Source of the DNA: Hyphomicrobiaceae bacterium | Lineage (GTDB): Bacteria > Pseudomonadota > Alphaproteobacteria > Rhizobiales > MH13 | Reading direction: 5' to 3' | Assembly (NCBI GenBank): GCA_020442235.1 | Contig: JAGRKQ010000083.1 | Span: 1 to 13,672 of the forward strand | Length of the DNA stretch: 13,672 nucleotides | Part shown: piece after piece, positions 7,115 through 13,672 of the stretch | Position numbering within the stretch: position 1 is the stretch's first letter | Layout of the letters: each line of letters begins with the position of its first letter | The notes under the pieces: generated by a model | Told to the model about the DNA's origin: nothing | The model's database searches: none | What the model saw: only the letters and a program-made list of their open reading frames with translations | Program-made: the position numbers and the translations under genes

Positions 7115-8695
7115 ATGACGCTTCGTCCCGTGCGCCGCGCGCTGATTTCCGTTTCCGACAAGACCGGGCTCATCGACTTTGCAACCGCACTCGGCGCGGC
7201 CGGCGTCCAGCTTCTTTCGACCGGCGGCACGGCCAGCGCGCTGAAGAAAGCCGGCCTTGCGGTCACGGATGTGTCCGAAGTGACCGGGTTTCCGGAAATC
7301 ATGGACGGGCGGGTGAAGACGCTGCACCCCAAGGTGCATGGCGGGCTTCTGGCCGTGCGCGACAACCCCGAGCACGTTGCCGCAATGCAGGCGCACGGCA
7401 TCGAGGGCATCGATCTTCTCGTCGTCAATCTCTACCCCTTCGAGGCGACTGTGGCGCGCGGGGCGGACTATGACGAGACCATCGAGAACATCGACATCGG
7501 CGGACCGGCAATGATCCGCGCCGCCGCCAAGAATCACGGCGATGTGGCGGTGGTGGTGGATGTCGCCGATTACGGGCGCGTTCTGGAAGCGGTTGCCGCC
7601 GGCGGCACGGAACTGGGGCTGCGCAAGGAGCTGGCGGCCAAGGCCTATGCCCGCACGGCAGCCTATGACGCGGCGATCTCCAATCACCTTGCCGGGCTGC
7701 TCGCCATCGAAGCGCCGGTGTGGCGCAGCTTTGGCGGCACGCTTTCCAGCGCGCTGCGCTATGGCGAGAACCCGCATCAGACGGCGAGCGTCTATCTGAC
7801 CGGCGAAAAACGCCCCGGCGTTGCCACCGCCGCCCAGCTTCAGGGCAAGGCGCTGTCCTACAACAATCTCAACGACACCGATGCCGCCTTCGAGCTGGTG
7901 GCCGAGTTCGATCCGGCAAAGACGGCGGCGGTCGCCATCATCAAGCACGCCAACCCTTGCGGCGTGGCGACGGGCGGGTCGCTGCTGGAGGCCTATGAAA
8001 AGGCGCTGCGCTGCGATCCGGTTTCGGCCTTCGGCGGCATCGTCGCGCTCAACGGCAGCATCGACGCCGAGGCGGCGCGCAAGATCGTCGAGATCTTCAC
8101 CGAGGTGATCATCGCTCCCGATGCCAGCGACGAAGCCAAGGCGATCATCGCTAAAAAGAAGAACCTGCGCCTGCTCCTGACCGGCGCCCTGCCCGATCCG
8201 CGCGCCGGCGGGGATCTCGTCAAGTCGATCGCCGGCGGGCTTCTGGTGCAGAACCGCGACACCGTTTCCTCCTCCGATCTCGATCTCAAGGTGGTGACGA
8301 AGCGTGCGCCGAGCGCGGCGGAACTGGAGGATCTGCGGTTTGCCTTCACCATCGCCAAGCATGTGAAGTCGAACACCATCGTCTATGCCAGGGACGGGGC
8401 GACGGTCGGCATCGGCGCCGGCCAGATGAGCCGCATCGATTCCGCCCGCATCGCCGCCCGCAAGGCCGAGGATGCGGCGAAGGCGGCGGGGCTGGACGGG
8501 TCCCTCGCGACAGGCTCGGTCGTTGCTTCCGACGCCTTCTTCCCCTTTGCCGACGGGCTCTTGGTCGCGGCCGAGGCGGGCGTGACCGCCGTGATCCAGC
8601 CGGGCGGCTCGATCCGCGACGACGAAGTGATCGCGGCGGCGGACGAGGCCGGCCTTGCCATGGTGCTGACGGGCGTGCGCCATTTCCGGCATTGA
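7115..8695 (+). CDS. purH: Bifunctional AICAR transformylase / IMP cyclohydrolase
   Basis: Catalyses the last two steps of de novo purine synthesis: formylation of AICAR using 10-formyl-tetrahydrofolate, then ring closure to IMP, in the cytoplasm. Seen in 526 residues: the IMP cyclohydrolase domain first ([13 protein letters not shown] near the start, [48 protein letters not shown]), then the transformylase domain with [37 protein letters not shown] (Lys277-His278, the catalytic pair) and DPVSAFGG, ending in the typical GVRHFRH. All key residues are present and the length is normal. The chosen start is ATG 7115, with AAGG 8 nt upstream and a good match to the E. coli N-terminus; an in-frame TTG at 7085 would add ten residues and has a G-rich stretch before it. 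A strong terminator follows the stop. Confidence 0.96.
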   Translation: MTLRPVRRALISVSDKTGLIDFATALGAAGVQLLSTGGTASALKKAGLAVTDVSEVTGFPEIMDGRVKTLHPKVHGGLLAVRDNPEHVAAMQAHGIEGIDLLVVNLYPFEATVARGADYDETIENIDIGGPAMIRAAAKNHGDVAVVVDVADYGRVLEAVAAGGTELGLRKELAAKAYARTAAYDAAISNHLAGLLAIEAPVWRSFGGTLSSALRYGENPHQTASVYLTGEKRPGVATAAQLQGKALSYNNLNDTDAAFELVAEFDPAKTAAVAIIKHANPCGVATGGSLLEAYEKALRCDPVSAFGGIVALNGSIDAEAARKIVEIFTEVIIAPDASDEAKAIIAKKKNLRLLLTGALPDPRAGGDLVKSIAGGLLVQNRDTVSSSDLDLKVVTKRAPSAAELEDLRFAFTIAKHVKSNTIVYARDGATVGIGAGQMSRIDSARIAARKAEDAAKAAGLDGSLATGSVVASDAFFPFADGLLVAAEAGVTAVIQPGGSIRDDEVIAAADEAGLAMVLTGVRHFRH

Positions 8696-8722
8696 TGGCC
8701 GGGAACGGCAATCGAAACGCAG

Positions 8723-8754
8723 CGGGCGGCCCCTCGAGGCCGCCCGTTGTCGTT
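8723..8754 (+). terminator. Hairpin terminator after purH
   Basis: A perfect 9-bp stem, CGGGCGGCC (8723-8731) and GGCCGCCCG (8738-8746), has a 6-nt loop and is followed by TTGTCGTT. It lies 28 nt after the purH stop. The other flank, read on the minus strand, also begins with a short T run after CTGCG, so the element may work in both directions between the convergent purH and the 8771 gene. Confidence 0.75.
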
Positions 8755-8770
8755 CGGGGCTTTGCGCCCG

Positions 8771-9478
8771 TTACTTGTCGGTTTGCGCCGTGCTCGTGGC
8801 GATGATCGGCCCGGCGTCGATGCGCTCCTGCGAGACCACATTATAGGCCAGCAATTCCTCGTCGGAGAGGTAATGCATCGTCCAGGCCGGCACGCGCAGC
8901 GACAGGTCGACAAGGCCGATGTCGATGCCCATGTCGAGCGCGAAGGTCTCGATCATGGCCTGGATGGAGGCGTCGATCGGCGCTTCCATGATCGGCTTGC
9001 CCTGAAGCGCGGTGGTGCCGGTCGGGCGGTGGCGGTGCACGCCGAGGCGGCGCGATTCCACATAGCGTTCGACACCGCCGAGGAAGGCGTAGGCGCAGGC
9101 CGATTCACATTCCCCGCGCTCGGTGCGCCAGGCATTGCCCTCGCGGTTGAGGATGGTGCGTCCGACCTCGGTGGCGAGGCCATGGCGGCGGATTTCCCGT
9201 CCAAGCCGCAAGCCCCCGACTAGATCGCCGCCGGGCGATTCCAGCCGCACGACGATGCCGCTGCCGGCAAGGCCGTTCTCATTGACGAAGCGTGAGAAGA
9301 GCGAGGGCGTGATGCCCTGGATTTCACCCTCCGCCATGATCCAGCGGCAATCGTCGCAGGCCGGTCCCCCGGAGACGAGCTGAAAGCGCATGGGATTGTC
9401 GGCGAGTGCCGTGGTGGTCGCGGCGATCGTGCCGAGAAACGCAGCGGCGAGTATCGAAACCGTGCGGTGTGCGGTCAT
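8771..9478 (-). CDS. Exported ClpP-fold-like protein (COG3904-type), paralogue A
   Basis: Unassigned exported protein of 235 residues. A clear signal peptide ([20 protein letters not shown]..., likely cleaved after ALA at 24-26) predicts a periplasmic location. The mature part resembles the ClpP/crotonase-like fold of predicted periplasmic proteins grouped as COG3904: [19 protein letters not shown] (SPGG at 81-84), then [17 protein letters not shown] (Cys124, Ser126, Cys128) and LGVHRH (His148, His150). Ser126 and His148 are candidate catalytic residues by analogy with ClpP-type serine proteases; this is inference. An additional ACDDC pair (Cys41, Cys44) lies near the mature N-terminus and is absent in the paralogue at 10010-10768. 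The start ATG 9478 has a strong AAGGGGG Shine-Dalgarno. It lies 155 nt downstream of panD on the same strand, behind a hairpin, so it probably has its own promoter. Confidence 0.72.
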   Translation of the reverse strand: MTAHRTVSILAAAFLGTIAATTTALADNPMRFQLVSGGPACDDCRWIMAEGEIQGITPSLFSRFVNENGLAGSGIVVRLESPGGDLVGGLRLGREIRRHGLATEVGRTILNREGNAWRTERGECESACAYAFLGGVERYVESRRLGVHRHRPTGTTALQGKPIMEAPIDASIQAMIETFALDMGIDIGLVDLSLRVPAWTMHYLSDEELLAYNVVSQERIDAGPIIATSTAQTDK

Positions 9479-9505
9479 CGGATCCCCCTTGCGGTTCGTG
9501 TCTGC

Positions 9506-9522
9506 CGGGCAGGGTCTGCCCG
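9506..9522 (-). promoter_or_regulatory. Tight hairpin/palindrome in the leader of the 8771-9478 gene
   Basis: A perfect 7-bp inverted repeat, CGGGCAG and CTGCCCG, is separated by 3 nt and centred about 36 nt upstream of the ATG at 9478. It could be a leader hairpin or a repressor half-site pair. It has no T run after it in the direction of the gene, so it is not a simple terminator. Confidence 0.35.
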
Positions 9523-9612
9523 ACCTTGATGCAACAAAGGTGCGCCCGCTGCGGCGTCAGCGCAATCCGGTGTGCCATTTTGTGACGCAAACTGTCATGC
9601 AAGCCGCGGCCC

Positions 9613-9633
9613 GGCGCCGATCCGTCCGGCGCC
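9613..9633 (-). terminator. Hairpin directly after panD
   Basis: A 7-bp stem, GGCGCCG and CGGCGCC, with a 7-nt loop abuts the panD stop codon (9634-9636). There is no T-rich tail, so termination may be partial or Rho-assisted, or the hairpin may only stabilise the panD 3' end. Confidence 0.4.
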
Positions 9634-9990
9634 TCAGAGCACGCCCTTGATGGCGTTGTCCTCGTCCATCAGCACCACGGTGGGCTTGTGGCCGGGGGCA
9701 TCCTCGATCGGCAGGGAGCAGTAGGACAGGATGATGACCTTGTCGCCGGGATGGGCGAGCCGCGCCGCGGCGCCGTTGAGGCCGATCATGCGCGTTCCCC
9801 GCTCCGCTTCGATCACATAGGTCGTCAGCCGCGCGCCGGTGTCGATGTTGAGGACGTCCACCTTCTCGTTGATGAAGAAGCCGGCGGCGTCGATGAAATC
9901 GCGGTCGATGGAAATCGAGCCCTCATAATGAAGATCGGCGCTGGTCACGGTGGCGCGGTGGATCTTCGCGCGCATGAGTTCGACGTTCAT
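9634..9990 (-). CDS. panD: Aspartate 1-decarboxylase proenzyme
   Basis: Converts L-aspartate to beta-alanine for pantothenate and coenzyme A synthesis, in the cytoplasm. The proenzyme cuts itself to make a pyruvoyl cofactor. Seen in 118 residues: Lys9 in [10 protein letters not shown], Tyr22 and the self-cleavage site Gly24-Ser25 in HYEGSISID, Arg54-type [11 protein letters not shown], and the [16 protein letters not shown] core. All positions match E. coli PanD; length is slightly shorter than its 126 residues because of a shorter C-terminus. The open frame runs further upstream, but ATG 9990 gives the family N-terminus and has AAGGA 7 nt before it. It follows the exported protein gene at 10010-10768 by only 19 nt, so both are probably on one transcript. 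No PanM/PanZ maturation gene is visible in the window. Confidence 0.95.
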   Translation of the reverse strand: MNVELMRAKIHRATVTSADLHYEGSISIDRDFIDAAGFFINEKVDVLNIDTGARLTTYVIEAERGTRMIGLNGAAARLAHPGDKVIILSYCSLPIEDAPGHKPTVVLMDEDNAIKGVL

Positions 9991-10009
9991 GGCCGTATCC
10001 TTATCGGGG

Positions 10010-10768
10010 TTAGTTCCCGGCTCCGCCGAAGCGTTCGCCGCGCTGGACCGGTGCGGGCGACGGTGCGGCGGCAGGGGCCGTGGCGCGGGTCTCGCGCCGC
10101 GGTCTTGCCGGCTGCATCGGGCCGGCACCGCGCGAGGGTGCTGCGGCTGCGGCACGCTGGCCCGGAAGGCCGGTATTGACGCGCAGCTGCTGCAGGTCGC
10201 TCGCCGTCAAGAGATAGATCTGGTTCGGCGGTATGCGCATGGATGCGTCGACGACCAGGCTGTCGATGCCGAGATAACGCACATAGCGTTGCAGCATGTA
10301 GGAGATTTCCTGTTCGGCCCGCTGCTGGGCCCGCCCGGACCGGGTCAGTCCGTTCGGCGTCGGATTGGCGACGTTGAAGAAACGGTGGATGCCGAGCGTG
10401 CGCGGTGCGGCCTCGCGTCCGATGCCGGCCATGAAGGTCCACACGCAGGCCGAGAAACAGCGCGCGCCGCTGACCACCTGGGTCGGAAAGCGCTGCTCGA
10501 AGATCTTCACGCCGAGTTCGAGACCGCCCATCAGGTTGCCGCCGGGCGAGTTGAGACGCACCGGGATGCGCGTTCCCCAGAGCCGGTTGGCCTCGACGAA
10601 TTCGCCAAAACGGCGCGGCGTCGACAGTTCGATGCGGCCCTCTGCGGCGATCCAGCGCTCCCCGCCGCGTTCCATCAGGCGGAAGGTCATGGCGGCATCG
10701 GCCGCACCCGTGAACAGGGTGAGGGTGAAGGCGGCGGCAAGCAGTCGGGAGAAGGATGTCTTGATCAT
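10010..10768 (-). CDS. Exported ClpP-fold-like protein (COG3904-type), paralogue B with Pro/Ala-rich tail
   Basis: Unassigned exported protein of 252 residues and a clear paralogue of the 8771-9478 product. A signal peptide ([25 protein letters not shown], cleavage near residue 25) predicts a periplasmic location. Seen: [20 protein letters not shown] (SPGG at 74-77), [13 protein letters not shown] (Cys104, Ser106, Cys108) and LGIHRFF (His128), then a shared [15 protein letters not shown] block (about 166-180). Ser106 and His128 are candidate catalytic residues by analogy only. The last 50 residues or so are rich in Ala, Pro and Arg and probably disordered; paralogue A lacks this tail. ATG 10768 directly precedes the signal peptide, although its Shine-Dalgarno is weak. 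The frame stays open upstream into the MFS gene, but that part does not look coding. It lies 31 nt after the MFS gene and 19 nt before panD, so cotranscription is likely. Confidence 0.75.
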   Translation of the reverse strand: MIKTSFSRLLAAAFTLTLFTGAADAAMTFRLMERGGERWIAAEGRIELSTPRRFGEFVEANRLWGTRIPVRLNSPGGNLMGGLELGVKIFEQRFPTQVVSGARCFSACVWTFMAGIGREAAPRTLGIHRFFNVANPTPNGLTRSGRAQQRAEQEISYMLQRYVRYLGIDSLVVDASMRIPPNQIYLLTASDLQQLRVNTGLPGQRAAAAAPSRGAGPMQPARPRRETRATAPAAAPSPAPVQRGERFGGAGN

Positions 10769-10799
10769 GTGATCTTTTTTGCAACGACAGGAGGCAGGG

Positions 10800-12149
10800 T
10801 CAAGGCGTTTTTTGGACGCCGGTCCGGACGCTGGACAGCAGCGCCAGTCCGCAGAGGAAGAAGACAAGGATGACCGAGACGCCGGCTCGCTGGTCGTCGA
10901 AGAGGAGGGTCACGAGGCCGACAAGGGTCGGCGCGAGGAAGCTCGTCACCTTGCCGGCCAGGGCGAAGAGCCCGAAAGCCTCGGTGATCCGGCCCTTTGG
11001 GGCGCAATCGACGAGAAAGGTGCGGCTGGCCGATTGCAGGGGTCCGGCGGCCGCGCCGATAAGGGCGCCGAGGGTCAGATAGACCCATTCGCCTTGCGTT
11101 GCGAAGAGGCCGGCCGGTGCATCGCTTGCGGGTGCGGGAATGGCAATGATGGCAAGACCGCACAGCGTCAGGACGATGAGGCTCGCTGCAATCACCGCGC
11201 GAGGTCCGAAGCGATCGTCCGCACGTCCGCCGTATAGCGCACCGAGCGTGCCGGTGAGGGTCAGGAGGATGCCGAAGAGGCCGAGTTCGATGGTCGACCA
11301 GCCGAAGAGGCTGGCCCCATAGATGCCGCCGAAGGCGAACAGCGCGACGAGACCGTCGGCATAGATCATGTGGGCGATGAGATAGCGCCCGAGCCTTGCG
11401 TCGCGCGGCAGGCTTTTGACACTTGCCAGCAGGGCGGCAAGCCGGGCCGAGACCGCGCCGGGCGACACCGGACGGCGCGCGGTATCCGGGGTGAAGACAA
11501 AGAGCGGCAGCACCAGAACCAGAAACCACAGCGCCGACAGGGGGCCGGTGGCACGGGCGCCTTCGCCGGCTTCGGGATCGAGCCCGAACAGGGGTGGAAG
11601 GCCGAAAAGCGTCCGCCCGTCGGGTCCGGCGGCATCGAGAAAGCCGATGACGAAGACGAGGCTGGCAAGCCCGCCGACATAGCCGATGGCCCAGCCGAGA
11701 CCGGAAAGCCGGCCAAGGGCTTCGCGCGGCACCAGCGTCGGCATCATGGCGTTGTTGAAGACGGTGGCAAATTCCGCCGCGACCGTGCCGAGGGCAAAGG
11801 CTGCGAGCGCGAGAAGGAAGGCGCCCGGCGCCCCCGGTTCGGCAAGCCACAGGGCGGCTGCGCTCACGACAAACAGAACGCCAAAGCCGGCGATCCAGGG
11901 CTTTTTCGGCCCGCGCGCATCGGCGATCGCCCCGAGAACCGGCGACAGGAGCGCGATCGCCAGCCCCGCCGCGCCGGTGGCAAAGCCCCAGGCGGACTGG
12001 CCGGCGACGGGGTCATCGGCGAGCCTTGCGACCGCAAAGGGCGCGAAGATGAAGGTGGTGACGAGGGTGAACCAGGGCTGGAAGGCGGCATCGAAGAGCA
12101 CCCAGCCGGCAAGGGCCGGCCGGGATGCGCGTTCGCGGGCCGCCTCCAT
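10800..12149 (-). CDS. UMF1/Atg22-like MFS transporter
   Basis: A 449-residue inner-membrane protein with about twelve hydrophobic segments. The N-terminus GWVLFDAAFQPWFTLVTTFIFAPF (about residues 15-38) is the characteristic first helix of the UMF1 group of the major facilitator superfamily, which includes fungal Atg22, a vacuolar amino-acid effluxer; the bacterial substrate is unknown. Also seen: LGAIADARGPKKPW (about 72-85), the MFS loop 2-3 motif; an ALGTVAAEFATVFNNAMMPTL stretch (about 119-139) typical of this group; and a second-half loop YGGRADDRFGPR (about 306-317). The start ATG 12149 lies 9 nt after the glutamate dehydrogenase stop with no strong Shine-Dalgarno, so its translation probably depends on the upstream gene. 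The link to glutamate dehydrogenase makes an amino-acid substrate an attractive guess, no more. Confidence 0.83.
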   Translation of the reverse strand: MEAARERASRPALAGWVLFDAAFQPWFTLVTTFIFAPFAVARLADDPVAGQSAWGFATGAAGLAIALLSPVLGAIADARGPKKPWIAGFGVLFVVSAAALWLAEPGAPGAFLLALAAFALGTVAAEFATVFNNAMMPTLVPREALGRLSGLGWAIGYVGGLASLVFVIGFLDAAGPDGRTLFGLPPLFGLDPEAGEGARATGPLSALWFLVLVLPLFVFTPDTARRPVSPGAVSARLAALLASVKSLPRDARLGRYLIAHMIYADGLVALFAFGGIYGASLFGWSTIELGLFGILLTLTGTLGALYGGRADDRFGPRAVIAASLIVLTLCGLAIIAIPAPASDAPAGLFATQGEWVYLTLGALIGAAAGPLQSASRTFLVDCAPKGRITEAFGLFALAGKVTSFLAPTLVGLVTLLFDDQRAGVSVILVFFLCGLALLSSVRTGVQKTP

Positions 12150-12158
12150 GGCGGCCCG

Positions 12159-13672
12159 TCAGGCCGAAAGATCGGCGAGCAGGCCGGCGGCGACGGCGAT
12201 GCGCGAGACGGTGAGGTCGCCGCGTTCGACGATGTCGCTGACCTGGGCGATGGTGCGGGTGAGGTCCGAACCCAGGGCCGCGCTCCAGGCCTCGAAGCCG
12301 CCTTCGGTCGACAGGATCGCCGCCGTCATGCGCCGGCGTGCCATCGCCAGGCTCTGGCGCGCCCGGTCGAGGGCGAGGGCGTCGTAATAGTCGCCAACCT
12401 CCAGATCGCGGGCGAGGCCGTCGATGCGGCCGAGCTTGAATTCCGCGCCGACGCGGAAATAGATCCCGGCGACTTCCTCGGGCGTGCGGGCGGTCTCGTC
12501 TTCCACCTGCACCATGTCGGGAATGAGCGACAGGACGGGCAGATGGGCGATGGTGTCGGCCAGCGCCTCGGGCACGCCGCCGGCGACGAAGCGGTCGCGC
12601 TGCTGGGCAAGGCGCGTCTTCACCGGATCGAGCAGCGTTTGGGCGATGGTCGGACGGAAATCGGCCAGACCGCGGCGGTAGCGCTCGACGATTTCCATCA
12701 GGCCGGCGCTGAGGTCGGTGTTGGTGAGGAACCAGCCGATGCGGTCGATGACGAGTTCCTGGATGGCGGCATAAAGCTCCAGCTGCACACCGCCGTCGAT
12801 CTTGGTGTCGAGGGCGTCGATCTCCTCGTTGAGGGCGGTGAGACCATAGCTGTCGCGCACGGCGGCAAAGGCCCGGGCGATGTCGTCCACATCCGCGCCG
12901 GTGGTGTCGGAGACGCGCTGGATCAGCGTTGCCCCGCCACGATTGATGATCGAGTTGGAGAGCTGGGTGGCGATGATCTCGCGGCGCAGGCGGTGGCCTT
13001 CGATGTCCGCGCCATAATCGGCGTGCATGCCCTTCGGGAAGTAACGATAAAGCTCGCGCCCGAGATAGGCGTCGTCCGGCACGTCGGTTTCCAGAAGATC
13101 GGAGAACAGGGTGATCTTGGCATAGGCCAGAAGCACGGCGAGTTCGGCGCGCGCCAGGATCTTGCCGTCCGCCTCGCGGGCGTCGATCACCTCCTCGGAG
13201 GGCAGGAACTCGACATTGCGGTCGAGAAGCCCGCGGCTCTCCAGGGTCGTCATCAGGCGGCGCTGATAGCCGACATCCTCACGGCCGTGGCGCTGGGTCA
13301 GCGACAGGGACAGCGTCTGGAGATAGTTGTTGCGCAGGACGAGGTCTGCCACGTCGTCGGTCATCGAGGCGAGCAGCGTGTTGCGGTCCTCGCGGGTCAG
13401 GCGACCGGCGCGTTCGGCGGCACCGAGCGCGATCTTGATGTTGACCTCCATGTCGGAGGAATTGACGCCGGCGGAATTGTCGATGGCGTCGGAGTTGCAG
13501 CGCCCGCCGGCAAGGCCGAACTCGATGCGGGCCTTCTGGGTGACGCCGAGATTGGCGCCCTCGCCGATGACCTTGACCCTGAGGTCGCGGGCGGTGACGC
13601 GCAGCGCATCGCTGGCCTTGTCGCCAACCTCTTCATCGCTCTCGCTGGTGGCGCGCACATAGGTGCCGATGC
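12159..13672 (-). CDS. NAD-dependent glutamate dehydrogenase, large type, C-terminal part
   Basis: Oxidises glutamate to 2-oxoglutarate and ammonia in the cytoplasm, feeding carbon into the TCA cycle. Only the last 504 residues are in the window; the large bacterial NAD-GDH class is about 1600 residues long, so roughly two thirds, including most of the catalytic domain, lie beyond base 13672. Seen near the edge: IGTYVRATSESDEEVGDKA, then VKVIGEGANLGVTQKARIEF, and CNSDAIDNSAGVNSSDMEVNIKI, all strongly conserved in this class. It continues with LQTLSLSLTQRHGRED and a long helical C-terminal domain with LYRYFPKGMHADYG, and ends normally with a TGA. No frameshift or internal stop is seen in the visible part. 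The MFS gene follows 9 nt later on the same strand. Gene names differ between organisms (gdh, gdhB, gdh2), so none is given. Confidence 0.92.
   Translation of the reverse strand, partial: IGTYVRATSESDEEVGDKASDALRVTARDLRVKVIGEGANLGVTQKARIEFGLAGGRCNSDAIDNSAGVNSSDMEVNIKIALGAAERAGRLTREDRNTLLASMTDDVADLVLRNNYLQTLSLSLTQRHGREDVGYQRRLMTTLESRGLLDRNVEFLPSEEVIDAREADGKILARAELAVLLAYAKITLFSDLLETDVPDDAYLGRELYRYFPKGMHADYGADIEGHRLRREIIATQLSNSIINRGGATLIQRVSDTTGADVDDIARAFAAVRDSYGLTALNEEIDALDTKIDGGVQLELYAAIQELVIDRIGWFLTNTDLSAGLMEIVERYRRGLADFRPTIAQTLLDPVKTRLAQQRDRFVAGGVPEALADTIAHLPVLSLIPDMVQVEDETARTPEEVAGIYFRVGAEFKLGRIDGLARDLEVGDYYDALALDRARQSLAMARRRMTAAILSTEGGFEAWSAALGSDLTRTIAQVSDIVERGDLTVSRIAVAAGLLADLSA

Noticed and set aside
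6134..8692. An 852-codon open frame on the minus strand across purH and the heparinase-like gene.
   Set aside because: It lies wholly antisense to two well-supported genes, and its composition (Arg, Gly, His, Asp in long mixed runs) is that of a GC-rich shadow frame without any recognisable motif.
9583..9597. TGAC...GTCA inverted repeat between panD and the 8771-9478 gene.
   Set aside because: The arms are only 4 bp with a 7-nt gap; not distinguishable from chance.

Overview
The window is compact, GC-rich chromosomal DNA (codons end mostly in G or C) with ten complete or edge-truncated genes of clear family plus two exported proteins of poorly known function. The content and order (sdhAF4/DUF1674, htpX, rsmB, a heparinase II/III-like gene, purH) point to an alphaproteobacterium, most likely order Hyphomicrobiales (Rhizobiales). 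I cannot name a genus. I see no mobile element, phage gene, CRISPR array, tRNA or rRNA, and nothing that looks horizontally acquired. No gene-free stretch exceeds 300 bases; the longest are 2345-2508 (164 nt, no convincing promoter or terminator) and 9479-9633 (155 nt, with a terminator-like hairpin and a leader hairpin).

Left part (1-2712, all on the minus strand): reading in the direction of transcription, a 67-residue SDHAF4/DUF1674 succinate dehydrogenase assembly factor, then a DMT/EamA-type exporter, then a SulP-family anion transporter whose 3' end leaves the window.

Centre (2713-8754, plus strand): htpX is divergent from sdhAF4 and is followed with an ATGA overlap by rsmB. After a 128-nt gap with its own candidate promoter comes a heparinase II/III-like gene, then purH, closed by a strong hairpin terminator at 8723-8754. 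The themes are membrane-protein quality control (HtpX), rRNA m5C methylation (RsmB), an unassigned polysaccharide-lyase-like protein, and the last two steps of de novo purine synthesis (PurH). The htpX leader has a sigma-32-like promoter and a predicted stem that covers the Shine-Dalgarno sequence, a possible RNA thermometer.

Right part (8771-13672, all on the minus strand): in the direction of transcription, the C-terminal third of a large NAD-dependent glutamate dehydrogenase (entering from beyond the window), a UMF1/Atg22-like MFS transporter (9-nt gap), an exported ClpP-fold-like protein (31-nt gap), panD (19-nt gap) and, after a hairpin and a 155-nt gap, a second exported protein that is a clear paralogue of the first. 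The paralogue pair flanking panD is the least explained part of the window. I found no clearly novel multi-gene system; the best leads are this pair and the htpX leader.
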